Source: Deltaproteobacteria bacterium
GTDB taxonomy: Bacteria; Myxococcota_A; UBA9160; JAFDET01
Assembly: GCA_019310195.1 (NCBI GenBank)
Contig: JAFDET010000026.1
Span: 1-16,967, forward strand
DNA: 16,967 nucleotides
Direction: 5' to 3'
The notes under the pieces were generated by a model. The model saw only the letters and a program-made list of their open reading frames with translations, searched no databases and was not told the origin of the DNA. Shown in pieces: positions 6,959 through 14,522 of this stretch (its first letter is position 1; each line of letters starts with the position of its first letter). The position numbers were made by a program, and so were the translations under genes.

Positions 6959-8214
6959 GGTCGGGGGTTCTCCTCGATGAGGGGTCCTGAGGGTACCGCG
7001 GTGCCGAGCAGCGGTCGGCCCTCCATCCACTCCGGTGCGGGTACGCCCAGCAGCGCCAGCAGCGTTGGGGCCACGTCGATGGCGCGGACCGGGCCCAGCT
7101 GCGCGCCGCGCGGGACTCCCGCACCGAACGCCACGAAGATGCCGCTCATCAGGGGGTGATCCGGCCGGTGGCCGTGGGAGCCGGCCATGCCGTGGCCCAC
7201 CCGCGCCAGCAGCGCTTCGACCTTGCCCCGCAGCCCCTTGCGCACGATGGCGGTGCCCACCGGTGCCACCACGACCACGTCGCCGAAGCGCGGGTTGTCG
7301 ACGGGGAGCGGCGCGTCCTCGCGCAGCCACGCCTCCAGCCCCAGCCCGCGCGCCACCTCGACGGAGCGCCCGGCGTCTTCCGGACTGCCGGCGCGCACGG
7401 TCGCGAAGCCGCCGGCGCCGAGGACGCTGGCGCGAACGCCCGCTTCGTCCAGGGCTTCCGACAGGTTCACCAGGCGCTCCACCGGTGCCATGCCGTGATC
7501 CGAGACGAGCAGCAGCGTGGTCGTCTCCAGCAGGCCGCGTGCGGACAGCCCCTCCAGCAGGCGTCCGAGCTCGGCGTCCTGGCGCCGCAAGGTGGACGCC
7601 ACCGACGGCGCGTCGGGCCCCTTGCGGTGGCCGACGCTGTCGGCGCCGTGGAACCAGCTGGTCACCAGGCGCGGGCGTTCGCCGGGGTCCTCCAGCTCGA
7701 GCCACGCCAGGATCTGGTCCACCTTCTTGCGCTCGGAGGTGCCGCTGTCGAAGGGGCGCCAGTGCCGCGGCCCGTAGCCGCTGGACCACGGGCCCTGGGA
7801 CCCGACCCAGTAGTAGGCTGCCGAACCGATCCCGTGCCGGGCGAGCAGGGACCAGACCGGCTCGACCTGAAGCCAGGTGGGGTCGTTCTCGTACGAGTGG
7901 CGTCCGCGCTCGGGGTCCACGAAGACGTTGTTCACGATCCCGTGTCGCTCGGGCTGGACACCGGTCACGAAGGTCACGTGATTGGGGAACGTATTGCTGG
8001 GAAAGCTGGGAATCAGGCGTTCCGCCGTGGCGCCCTGGCGCTGCAGGCGGGCCAGGGTCGTCAGCTCCGGATCGGCGATCTGCGCCGGCGTGGTGCCGTC
8101 GAAGGAGAGCAGGATCACCGTCTCGACGGCGCTCGCGGGAGTTCCGCCGACGAGCAACGCCAGGAACAGGAAAGCTGCCGGGTGGATGCGGCGCACGGAC
8201 GCGGATCTTACCAT
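6955..8214 (-). CDS. Exported nucleotide pyrophosphatase/phosphodiesterase (alkaline phosphatase superfamily)
   Basis: This 419-residue enzyme has an N-terminal signal peptide (FLFLALLVGGTPASA, cleavage about residue 29). Metal and nucleophile positions of the type I phosphodiesterase/NPP family are all visible: D39 (SFDG), nucleophile T75 (NTFPNH), D192 and H196 (GADSVGH), D239-H240 (SDHGM), and H347 (GSHGH). It should hydrolyse phosphodiester or pyrophosphate bonds with two zinc ions in the periplasm. The substrate (nucleotide, phospholipid or other) is not decided by these motifs. The chosen ATG lies only 8 bases from the divergent thiD start and has no good ribosome-binding site. A GTG at residue 7 would still keep the signal peptide. 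It is coupled to the LolA-like gene by ATGA. Confidence 0.9.
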   Translation of the reverse strand: MVRSASVRRIHPAAFLFLALLVGGTPASAVETVILLSFDGTTPAQIADPELTTLARLQRQGATAERLIPSFPSNTFPNHVTFVTGVQPERHGIVNNVFVDPERGRHSYENDPTWLQVEPVWSLLARHGIGSAAYYWVGSQGPWSSGYGPRHWRPFDSGTSERKKVDQILAWLELEDPGERPRLVTSWFHGADSVGHRKGPDAPSVASTLRRQDAELGRLLEGLSARGLLETTTLLLVSDHGMAPVERLVNLSEALDEAGVRASVLGAGGFATVRAGSPEDAGRSVEVARGLGLEAWLREDAPLPVDNPRFGDVVVVAPVGTAIVRKGLRGKVEALLARVGHGMAGSHGHRPDHPLMSGIFVAFGAGVPRGAQLGPVRAIDVAPTLLALLGVPAPEWMEGRPLLGTAVPSGPLIEENPRP

Positions 8215-8222
8215 CGGTGACC

Positions 8223-9008
8223 ATGCGCATCGCGCTCAGCATCGCGGGCTCGGATCCGACGGGTGGGGCCGGGCTCCAGGCGGATCTCCAGGTCTTCCGG
8301 GCACTGGGAGTCCACGGCCAGGGCGTCGTCAGCGCGCTCACCGTGCAGGACACGGTCAAGGTGCACCGGGTGCTGCCGGTCTTTCCCAACGTGGTTCTCG
8401 ACCAGCTCCGCACCCTGCTGCGGGACGCGCCTCCGGATGCCGTGAAGCTGGGCATGCTGGCGGGCGATGAGGTCGTGCGCGCGGTGGCCCACGGGTTGGG
8501 CGAGCTTCCGGAAGGCGTACCGATCGTGGTCGATCCGGTCCTCGCGGCCAGCGATGGAACCCCGCTCCTGGAGCGCCGGGCGATTCCCGCCTTGCTGGAG
8601 CTGTTGTCCCGCTGCGCCCTGGTCACGCCCAACCTGGAAGAAGCCCGGGAGCTCTCGGGTTGCGACGTGTCCACCCGCGCGGGAGTCGAGGCTGCGGCTC
8701 GCACGCTGGTGGAGGAGTGCGGCGCGGGCGCCGCGCTGGTGAAGGGCGGGCACGCGGAAGGGCCGCCCGACGATTGCCTGGCGTTGGGGCAGGGCGGCAG
8801 CACGGTCGTGCACTGGCTCACCGGCCGGCGGCTCGACGTGGGTCCGGTGCACGGTACCGGTTGCGCGTTGGCGGCGGCCGTGACCGCGGGCCTGGCGCAG
8901 GGGCGCAGTCTGGAGGAGGCGGTGGACGATGCCCGCCGCTTCGTCGTCGAGGCGTTGGCGCGAGCGGAGGCCGCCGGCTCCGGCGCGCGGCTGCTGGTTT
9001 TCGGGTGA
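8223..9008 (+). CDS. thiD: Hydroxymethylpyrimidine/phosphomethylpyrimidine kinase
   Basis: This 261-residue ribokinase-fold protein is close to the usual ThiD length (about 266). Visible motifs are GSDPTGGAGLQADL (9-22) at the pyrimidine site, VDPVLAASDGTPL (103-115), TPNLEEA (135-141), VKGGH (173-177) and the anion-hole HGTGCALAAAV with C214. It phosphorylates HMP and then HMP-P in thiamine biosynthesis in the cytoplasm. No other thi gene and no TPP-riboswitch-like sequence are in the window. The upstream space is only 8 bases, so the promoter must lie inside the divergent phosphodiesterase gene. There is no clear ribosome-binding site. The stop overlaps the MutS-like gene as GTGA. Confidence 0.93.
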   Translation: MRIALSIAGSDPTGGAGLQADLQVFRALGVHGQGVVSALTVQDTVKVHRVLPVFPNVVLDQLRTLLRDAPPDAVKLGMLAGDEVVRAVAHGLGELPEGVPIVVDPVLAASDGTPLLERRAIPALLELLSRCALVTPNLEEARELSGCDVSTRAGVEAAARTLVEECGAGAALVKGGHAEGPPDDCLALGQGGSTVVHWLTGRRLDVGPVHGTGCALAAAVTAGLAQGRSLEEAVDDARRFVVEALARAEAAGSGARLLVFG

Positions 9009-10798
9009 GCGACCCGGAAGCGCCGGGCGCCGAGTACGCGCGCCGCCTGGTCGAGCGGCGCGGCACCGCCGAGCACCTGGCCGCCCGCGCGGGTCGGCTC
9101 TCCAACCTGCGCGTGGGCGTGTTCCTGATCGGGCTGGCGGTGGCCGTGGGTGTCTTCGGGCCCAAGCTGCTCAGCGGCTGGACGCTCATCCCGCCGCTCG
9201 CGGTCTTCGGAGCCCTGGTGCTGTGGCACGACCGTGTGATCCGCGCTCGGGAACGGGCCGATCGGGCCGTGGCCTTCTACGCACGCGGGCTGGCTCGGCT
9301 GGACGGGAGCTGGCCGGGCGGTGGCGCCGGCGGCGAGGCCTTCGTCGATCCGGCGCATCCCTATGCAGCGGACCTGGACCTCTTCGGGTCGGGCTCGCTG
9401 TTCGAGCTTCTCTGCACCGCGCGTACGGCCGCCGGGGAGGCGCGGCTGGCGGCCTGGCTCTCCGCGCCGGCGCTGCCCGACGAGGTTCGGGCGCGCCAGG
9501 CCGCCGTAGCCGAGCTGCGCCCGCGGCTCGACCTGCGTGAAGAGCTGGCGTTGCAGGGCGAGGACGTGCGCGCCGGTGTGCATCCCGCGGCACTCGAGGC
9601 CTGGGGCGCCGAGCCGGCCCTGCACGGGGCCCAGGTCTGGCGGCTCATCGCCGGGATTCTCGCGGCACTGGCCGCGCTGGCGCTCACGGGCTGGGTGCTG
9701 GGCGGCGCCGGTCCGCTTCCGTTCGTCTGCGTCCTGGCCCTGGAGACGGTGGTTGGCATGCGCTTCCGCGGCCACGTGCGTCACGCCTTGGCGGCCGCGG
9801 AACAGCCCTCACGCGATCTGGCGCTGCTGGCCGAGCTGCTGGAGCGCCTGGAGGCCGAGCGTTTCGAGGCGCCACGGCTGGTGGCGCTGCGGGCCGCCCT
9901 GGATACCGAGGGCCGGCCGGCCTCCCACGAGATCGCCCGGCTGCGCCGGCTCATCGAGCTGGCGGACGCGCGCCGCAACCAGCTCTTCGCGCCGCTGGCC
10001 GCGATGCTCCTGTGGGGCCTGCAGTTCGGCCTGGCCATCGAAGTCTGGCGCCAGCGCTGCGGAGGCCGGTTGGTGGAGTGGCTGGAGGCGGTGGGCGAAC
10101 TCGAGGCCCTGAGCGCCCTGGCGGGTCACTCTTTCGAGCACCCGGAGGACCCTTTCCCCGAGATCGTCGAGCAGGGCCCGGTCTTTCTGGGCGAAGCCCT
10201 CGGCCACCCGCTCCTGCCGGACGACCGCAGCGTGCGCAACGACGTTCGCCTGGGCGAGCGCGAGCGGGTCCTCGTCGTCTCCGGCTCCAATATGTCCGGC
10301 AAGAGCACGTTGCTGCGGACCGTCGGGACCAATGCGGTTCTCGCCCTGGCCGGTGCGCCCGTGCGTGCCGTCCGGCTGACCCTTTCGCCGCTCGCGGTGG
10401 GCGCCTCGATCCGGGTGCACGACTCGCTGCAGGGTGGCGAGTCGCGTTTCTACGCCGAGATCAAGCGTCTGCGCCAGGTGGTGGACCTGGCACGGGACGA
10501 AGCCCACCCGCTCTTCCTCCTCGACGAGATCCTCCACGGCACCAACTCCCACGACCGTCAGATCGGTGCGGCCGCCGTGGTGCGCGGGCTGGTCGAGCGA
10601 GGCGCCATCGGTCTGGTCACGACCCACGACCTGGCGTTGGCGCGCATCGCGGACGACCTGTCGCCGCGGGCCGCCAACGTCCACTTCGTCGACCACCTGG
10701 AGGACGGCCACATCGCCTTCGACTACCGCATCCGCTCCGGCGTAGTCCAAAAGAGCAACGCCCTGGCCCTGATGCGCGAAATCGGCCTGGAGGTCTAG
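9005..10798 (+). CDS. Membrane-anchored MutS-like ATPase
   Basis: The GTG at 9005 overlaps the thiD stop and gives 597 residues. The C-terminal third is a MutS domain V ATPase: GSNMSGKST Walker A (427-435), LFLLDEILHGTNSHDR Walker B (D507, E508) and TTHD. The N-terminal mismatch-recognition and connector domains of MutS are missing. Instead there are hydrophobic segments at about 36-51, 60-75, 212-232 and 236-252, and perhaps 327-347, so it should sit in the inner membrane with the ATPase in the cytoplasm. This matches uncharacterised MutS-domain-V membrane proteins, not the mismatch-repair enzyme MutS. Substrate and role are unknown. The last base of its stop codon is the first base of the 32-bp hairpin. 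Confidence 0.88.
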   Translation: MSDPEAPGAEYARRLVERRGTAEHLAARAGRLSNLRVGVFLIGLAVAVGVFGPKLLSGWTLIPPLAVFGALVLWHDRVIRARERADRAVAFYARGLARLDGSWPGGGAGGEAFVDPAHPYAADLDLFGSGSLFELLCTARTAAGEARLAAWLSAPALPDEVRARQAAVAELRPRLDLREELALQGEDVRAGVHPAALEAWGAEPALHGAQVWRLIAGILAALAALALTGWVLGGAGPLPFVCVLALETVVGMRFRGHVRHALAAAEQPSRDLALLAELLERLEAERFEAPRLVALRAALDTEGRPASHEIARLRRLIELADARRNQLFAPLAAMLLWGLQFGLAIEVWRQRCGGRLVEWLEAVGELEALSALAGHSFEHPEDPFPEIVEQGPVFLGEALGHPLLPDDRSVRNDVRLGERERVLVVSGSNMSGKSTLLRTVGTNAVLALAGAPVRAVRLTLSPLAVGASIRVHDSLQGGESRFYAEIKRLRQVVDLARDEAHPLFLLDEILHGTNSHDRQIGAAAVVRGLVERGAIGLVTTHDLALARIADDLSPRAANVHFVDHLEDGHIAFDYRIRSGVVQKSNALALMREIGLEV

Positions 10799-10863
10799 GA
10801 ACTGACGGGACAGTCCCACTAGTTCCGCCTGGGCGGAACTAGTGGGACTGTCCCGTCAGTTCC
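10798..10863. repeat. Perfect 32-bp inverted repeat with 2-base loop
   Basis: The left arm 10798-10829 (starting GGAACTGACGGGACAGTCCC) and the right arm 10832-10863 are exact inverses separated by TG. The element joins the 3' ends of two convergent genes. It starts at the last base of the MutS-like stop, and its right arm encodes the last seven residues (ELTGQSH) and TAG of mpl. It can form a very stable hairpin on either strand and may end both transcripts, though no T-run follows. The arms share the GGGAC/GTCCC core with the 6177-6254 element, which suggests a family of REP-like mobile palindromes. No transposase is present. Confidence 0.9.
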
Positions 10864-12281
10864 GCCAGGAGCTTGGGCCAGATGCCGCCAAAGTCGCCGT
10901 TGCTCATGGTGACGACGACGTCGCCGGGCTGGGCCTCGGCGGCCACGTGGGCTGCGATGGCGTCGGCGCCCTCCAGGGCGTGGGCCGGGATGCCCCGCGC
11001 CGTGACCTCCGCGGCCAGTGCAGCGACGTCGAGTCGCTCCGTGACCTCGCCGGTGATGCTGTAGATGGGCGCGTCCGGCACGCGCGCCAGCACGACCCGA
11101 TCGGCTGCCGCCAGCGCCTCGGCGTACTCGTTCTGGAAGATGCGGCGCCGGCTGGTGTTGGTGCGGGGCTCGAAGAGCGCCCAGATCCGCCGTCCCGGGT
11201 AGCGCTGGCGCATGGCGGCGAGGGTCTCGCGCACCGCGGTGGGGTGGTGCGCGAAGTCGTCCACCAGCGTGACGCCGCCGGCCTCGCCGCGAACCTGCTG
11301 GCGCCGCTGCACGCCCCGGAAGCGCGCCAGGGCGGAGGCGGCCGCGGCGGGGGCGACGCCCCGAGCGCAGGCGGCTGCCACCGCCGCCAGTGCGTTGGCC
11401 ACGTTGTGCCGGCCCCAGAGCGCCAAGCGGGCCTCGGCAACGGCCTCTCCGTCGCGGTGGACCGAGAAATGCGTTCCGTCGCCGGAGGCCACCAGGTTGC
11501 GCGCCCACCAGCGCGCGTCGGCGGTCTCGCCCTCGACGGCGTAGCCCTCCAGCGCACACCCGGCACCGCGCACCACGTCGGCCACGTGGGCCCCGCCGGT
11601 GGCCGCGATCAGCAGGCCATCGGCCGGCATGGAACCCGTCAGCAGGCGAAAGGCCTGCTTCACGTGATCGAGGTCGCGGTAGATGTCCGCGTGGTCGAAC
11701 TCCACCGACGTGAGGATCGCGGTGTCCGGGCGGTAGTGCAGGAACTTGGGCGTCTTGTCGAAGAACGCGGTGTCGTACTCGTCGCCTTCGACCACGAACT
11801 CCGCGCCCTCTCCGATCCGGAAGCTGCCGTCCAGGTTCTCCGCTACGCCGGCCACCAGCACGCCCGGGTCGCGTCCGCACTCCACCAGGATCGTGGCCAG
11901 CAGGGCCGTGGTCGTGGTCTTGCCGTGGGTGCCGGTCACCACCACCGAGTGTCGCCCGGCGATGGCTAGATCGTAGAGCGCGTCGGAGAAGGAGAGGCAG
12001 CGGTAGCCGCCGTCCAGGGCCGCCCGCGCCTCGGCGTTGTCCTTGCGCACCACGTTCCCGATCACCACCAGATCGGGTTGCGCCTCGGCCACGTGCTCCG
12101 CCCGAAAGCCTTCGCGCACGGGAATGCCCCAACGTTCCAGCTGGGTGCTCATGGGCGGGTAGAGCTTCTCGTCGGAACCGCTCACGGCCACGCCGCGTGC
12201 GTGGAGGAGGCCGGCCAGGGAGCCCATCCCGGTTCCGCCGATCGCGACGAAGTGGACGCGGCGCGGAAGCGGCGCTCTCAC
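10839..12281 (-). CDS. mpl: UDP-N-acetylmuramate:L-Ala-gamma-D-Glu-meso-DAP ligase
   Basis: The GTG at 12279-12281 overlaps the upstream stop as GTGA and gives 480 residues, slightly longer than E. coli Mpl. It shows the Mur-ligase order: N-terminal UDP-MurNAc loop GGTGMG (15-20), ATP loop TGTHGKTTTT (116-125), EFDHADIY (194-201), and DDFAHHPTAVRETL in the C-terminal domain, ending MSNGDFGGIWPKLL. The GDEYDTAFFDK segment and single-step DFAHHP pattern fit Mpl better than MurC. It re-attaches recycled murein tripeptide to UDP-MurNAc in the cytoplasm. The final residues ELTGQSH and the stop lie inside the 32-bp repeat, so the native tail was probably replaced. It follows ldcA and a serine hydrolase in one coupled cassette. 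Confidence 0.92.
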   Translation of the reverse strand: MRAPLPRRVHFVAIGGTGMGSLAGLLHARGVAVSGSDEKLYPPMSTQLERWGIPVREGFRAEHVAEAQPDLVVIGNVVRKDNAEARAALDGGYRCLSFSDALYDLAIAGRHSVVVTGTHGKTTTTALLATILVECGRDPGVLVAGVAENLDGSFRIGEGAEFVVEGDEYDTAFFDKTPKFLHYRPDTAILTSVEFDHADIYRDLDHVKQAFRLLTGSMPADGLLIAATGGAHVADVVRGAGCALEGYAVEGETADARWWARNLVASGDGTHFSVHRDGEAVAEARLALWGRHNVANALAAVAAACARGVAPAAAASALARFRGVQRRQQVRGEAGGVTLVDDFAHHPTAVRETLAAMRQRYPGRRIWALFEPRTNTSRRRIFQNEYAEALAAADRVVLARVPDAPIYSITGEVTERLDVAALAAEVTARGIPAHALEGADAIAAHVAAEAQPGDVVVTMSNGDFGGIWPKLLAELTGQSH

Positions 12282-13438
12282 GCGTCGGCCAGGAAGGCCT
12301 CGAGGACCAGGTCGTGCACCATCGGCCGCAGCCCGAAGCGGCTCTTCTTGGCCACCAGATGCACGCGGTTGGTGAGCATCACCACGACGGCTTCGCGCTC
12401 CAGATCGATCCACAGCGAGGTGCCGGTGAAGCCCAGGTGTCCGATGGAGCGCTCGGAGAAGTGACTTCCCGACGACGACGCGCCCGCGGTGGGCGTGTCC
12501 CAGCCGAGCGCCCAGTCCGACTCTTCGGGGATCTGCTGGCGTCGGGCGAACTCGCGCAGCATCTCCCGAGGAAGGGCGTCGCTGCGGCCGTGCCAGCCGT
12601 CGAGCAAGGCCTGCGCGAAGCGCATCACGTCGCCGGCCGGGGCGAAGAGCCCGGCGTGCCCGGCCACACCGCCCATGGCGGACGCGTTGGGGTCGTGCAC
12701 CTCTCCCCACACGATTCGGTCGCGCCACGGACAGTTCTCGGTCGCGGCGAATGCGCGGCGCTCCGCCTCCGGCAGCGGGCTCCCCGCAGCGGTGTTGTGG
12801 AGGAAGCGCGTGTGCTGCATGCCCAGCGGCTCGAAGATGCGATCGTTGCAGAACGCGTCCAGGGGCTGGTCCGCCACCGCCTCCACCAGCGCACCCAGTA
12901 CGATGAAGTCCAGGTCGCCGTAGACGGCCGCTGCGCCCGGCTCGTGTACGAGCTTGGAGCGGCAGATGCGGTCGATCACCATCTCGCGCGCTTCGGGCGT
13001 GGCGAGCAGCTGCGTGCCGGTCTTGTTCTGGCGCTCGATCAGCAGCTCGTGGAACGGACGCCACGGCCGTAGCCCCGACGAGTGGGTCAGCAGGTGCCGG
13101 ATCGTCACCGACTCCTTGTCGCGCTCACCGAAGTGGGGCAGGTGCTTGGCGACCGGGTCATCCAGGTCGATGCGGCCCTCGTGGGCCAGCAGCATCGTGG
13201 CCGTGGCGGTGGCCAGGCACTTGGTGAGCGAAGCCAGGTCGAAGATCGTCTCGCGAGTCATGGGCAGCCGCTCGGGCCGGGTGGCTGCGAGCCCCCGCAC
13301 CGACACGTGCTCCAGGACCTCGCCCTCCCGCGGCATGCGGGCCAGCACCACTGCGCCGGGGATCTCGTTCTTGGCGATCGCCTTGTCGAGCGCAGTGTCC
13401 ACGCGCCGCAGCTTGCGCTCGATGACGCTCCGTTTCAC
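12278..13438 (-). CDS. Beta-lactamase-fold serine hydrolase (class C/PBP-like)
   Basis: This 386-residue protein starts with GTG, overlapping the ldcA stop as GTGA. The catalytic motifs of the beta-lactamase/DD-peptidase superfamily are visible: SLTK with Ser70/Lys73, YGD at 173-175 in place of YxN, and HLG at 334-336 in the KTG position, followed by FTGT. RHLLTHSSGL and GGVAGHAGLFAPAGD are typical of this family. There is no signal peptide or membrane segment, so it should be cytoplasmic, unlike a resistance beta-lactamase. Its place between LdcA and Mpl suggests an esterase, amidase or peptidase acting on recycled cell-wall fragments. The actual substrate is unknown. Confidence 0.88.
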   Translation of the reverse strand: MKRSVIERKLRRVDTALDKAIAKNEIPGAVVLARMPREGEVLEHVSVRGLAATRPERLPMTRETIFDLASLTKCLATATATMLLAHEGRIDLDDPVAKHLPHFGERDKESVTIRHLLTHSSGLRPWRPFHELLIERQNKTGTQLLATPEAREMVIDRICRSKLVHEPGAAAVYGDLDFIVLGALVEAVADQPLDAFCNDRIFEPLGMQHTRFLHNTAAGSPLPEAERRAFAATENCPWRDRIVWGEVHDPNASAMGGVAGHAGLFAPAGDVMRFAQALLDGWHGRSDALPREMLREFARRQQIPEESDWALGWDTPTAGASSSGSHFSERSIGHLGFTGTSLWIDLEREAVVVMLTNRVHLVAKKSRFGLRPMVHDLVLEAFLADA

Positions 13439-14355
13439 CGGCCGGAAACCCCCCGCTCCAGGACGATGACCTCACCGGTCTCGCCGTCGATCTCCGCGCG
13501 CGCCCCCACGGGCCAGATCCGGTTGTCGTTCAGGTGGCCGAAGGGAAGCTCCGTCACCACGGGAATCCCGAGCGGCCGGACCGCCTCGAGGAAGACTTCG
13601 CACGCGTCGGCTTCGGGATAGCGCGGATCGCTGCACTCGACGAGGGCGCCGGTGCCGATGCCCGCCAGGCCGTCGAGCTTTCCCGCCGCGCGAAGCTGCG
13701 CCAGGCAGCGGTCGATGCGGAACGGCCGTTCGCCCACCTCCTCCAGCAGCAGGATGGAGTCGCGGGTCTGTACCTCCCAGGGTGTGCCCAGGCTGGCCAC
13801 CACCAGGGCGAGGGAGCCGCCGGTCAGGCGTCCCGACGCGCGCCCGCCCCCGGCCCCGCGGCCCTCCAGTGCGCTGCGCTCCGATCCGCGGCCGGTGAGG
13901 GCGTCCAGGCAGGCCGCCAGGGCGCCGGCGGTCAGCTCGTCGCCGCGCTCCAGCATGGGGCCGTGGAAGCCCATCAGGCCCGCTTGACGCCGCTGCCAAA
14001 GCAGCAGGGTGGTGATGTCCGAGTAGCCGACCAGGGGCTTGGCCCCGGCGCGGGCCACCTCGGGATCCAGGTACGAGACGATGCGGTGGCAGCCGTAGCC
14101 GCCGCGCGCGCACACCACGGCGTCCACTTCCGGCTTGGCCCAAAGCTCCATGAGTTCGGCTGCGCGTCGCCGGTCGTCGCCGGCCAGGTAGCTGCAGCGG
14201 TCCAGCAGGTCGGGCCGGCGCACGATACGGAAGCCCGCGGCGCGCAGCCGGGCCTCGCTGGACGCCAGGCGCTTGGGATCCACCGGGCCGGCCGGCGCTG
14301 CGATCCCGATGGTTCCGCCTTCGGGGAGCGCGCGCGGGGCGATCAGGCGCGGCAC
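13435..14355 (-). CDS. ldcA: LD-carboxypeptidase (murein tetrapeptide carboxypeptidase)
   Basis: This is an S66-family serine peptidase of 306 residues. It has the nucleophile Ser112 in GYSDIT, Glu205 in LLLEEVGERPFRID, and His274 in PFGHLND, the Ser-Glu-His set known for this family. RGGYG (85-89) is also conserved. It removes the terminal D-Ala from cytoplasmic tetrapeptide, making the tripeptide that Mpl uses. The GTG at 14353-14355 is chosen because the protein then begins PRLIAPRALPEGG just before the first strand. The in-frame ATG at 14458-14460 would translate through the palindrome and add an Arg-rich, unlike tail. No ribosome-binding site is clear, and the start codon touches the arm of the 168-base palindrome. 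Confidence 0.9.
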   Translation of the reverse strand: MPRLIAPRALPEGGTIGIAAPAGPVDPKRLASSEARLRAAGFRIVRRPDLLDRCSYLAGDDRRRAAELMELWAKPEVDAVVCARGGYGCHRIVSYLDPEVARAGAKPLVGYSDITTLLLWQRRQAGLMGFHGPMLERGDELTAGALAACLDALTGRGSERSALEGRGAGGGRASGRLTGGSLALVVASLGTPWEVQTRDSILLLEEVGERPFRIDRCLAQLRAAGKLDGLAGIGTGALVECSDPRYPEADACEVFLEAVRPLGIPVVTELPFGHLNDNRIWPVGARAEIDGETGEVIVLERGVSGR

Positions 14356-14522
14356 TAGAAGCCGAACCCGAGATCGGGTGCGCCGGCCGGGGCGTAGAGA
14401 CGCCGCGCTGGCAAGGCGCGCGACCGAGCCATAGCCGCAGCTGCGGCGCAAGGAGCGCAACGCAGCCAGCGCGGATGGATCGGCGTCCGGACGGTGTGAC
14501 CCATCTTGGGTTCGGCTCCTAG
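14355..14522. repeat. 168-base nested imperfect palindrome filling the dnaB-ldcA gap
   Basis: The outer arms 14355-14374 and 14503-14522 match at 18 of 20 bases when one is inverted, sharing AGCCGAACCC. Pairing continues inward with small bulges. Perfect inner arms CCGCGCTGGC (14403-14412) and GCCAGCGCGG (14465-14474) enclose the 14-base palindrome GCCGCAGCTGCGGC (14434-14447). So nearly the whole gap can fold back on itself. It ends exactly at the dnaB stop on one side and the ldcA start on the other. It could be an attenuator or processing site between the two gene groups, a structured RNA, or a MITE-like element with terminal inverted repeats. I see no open frame in it with a recognisable product. 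Confidence 0.75.

Noticed and set aside
6266..9784. Very long open frame on the minus strand running antisense to thiD and into the MutS-like gene
   Set aside because: Its product is Arg/Ala/Gly/Pro-rich without domains over most of its length, and only its last part, the LolA-like protein, is real. Stop-poor antisense frames are expected in GC-rich DNA.
9005..10798. Genuine mismatch-repair MutS
   Set aside because: It lacks the mismatch-recognition and connector domains and has membrane segments. Only the ATPase domain is shared.
12278..13438. Antibiotic-resistance beta-lactamase (AmpC)
   Set aside because: There is no signal peptide, YGD and HLG replace YxN and KTG, and the gene is coupled to recycling genes, so a resistance role is not supported.
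14356..14460. Longer ldcA product starting from the ATG at 14460
   Set aside because: The added residues are Arg-rich and encoded by the palindrome. The family N-terminus begins naturally after the GTG at 14355.
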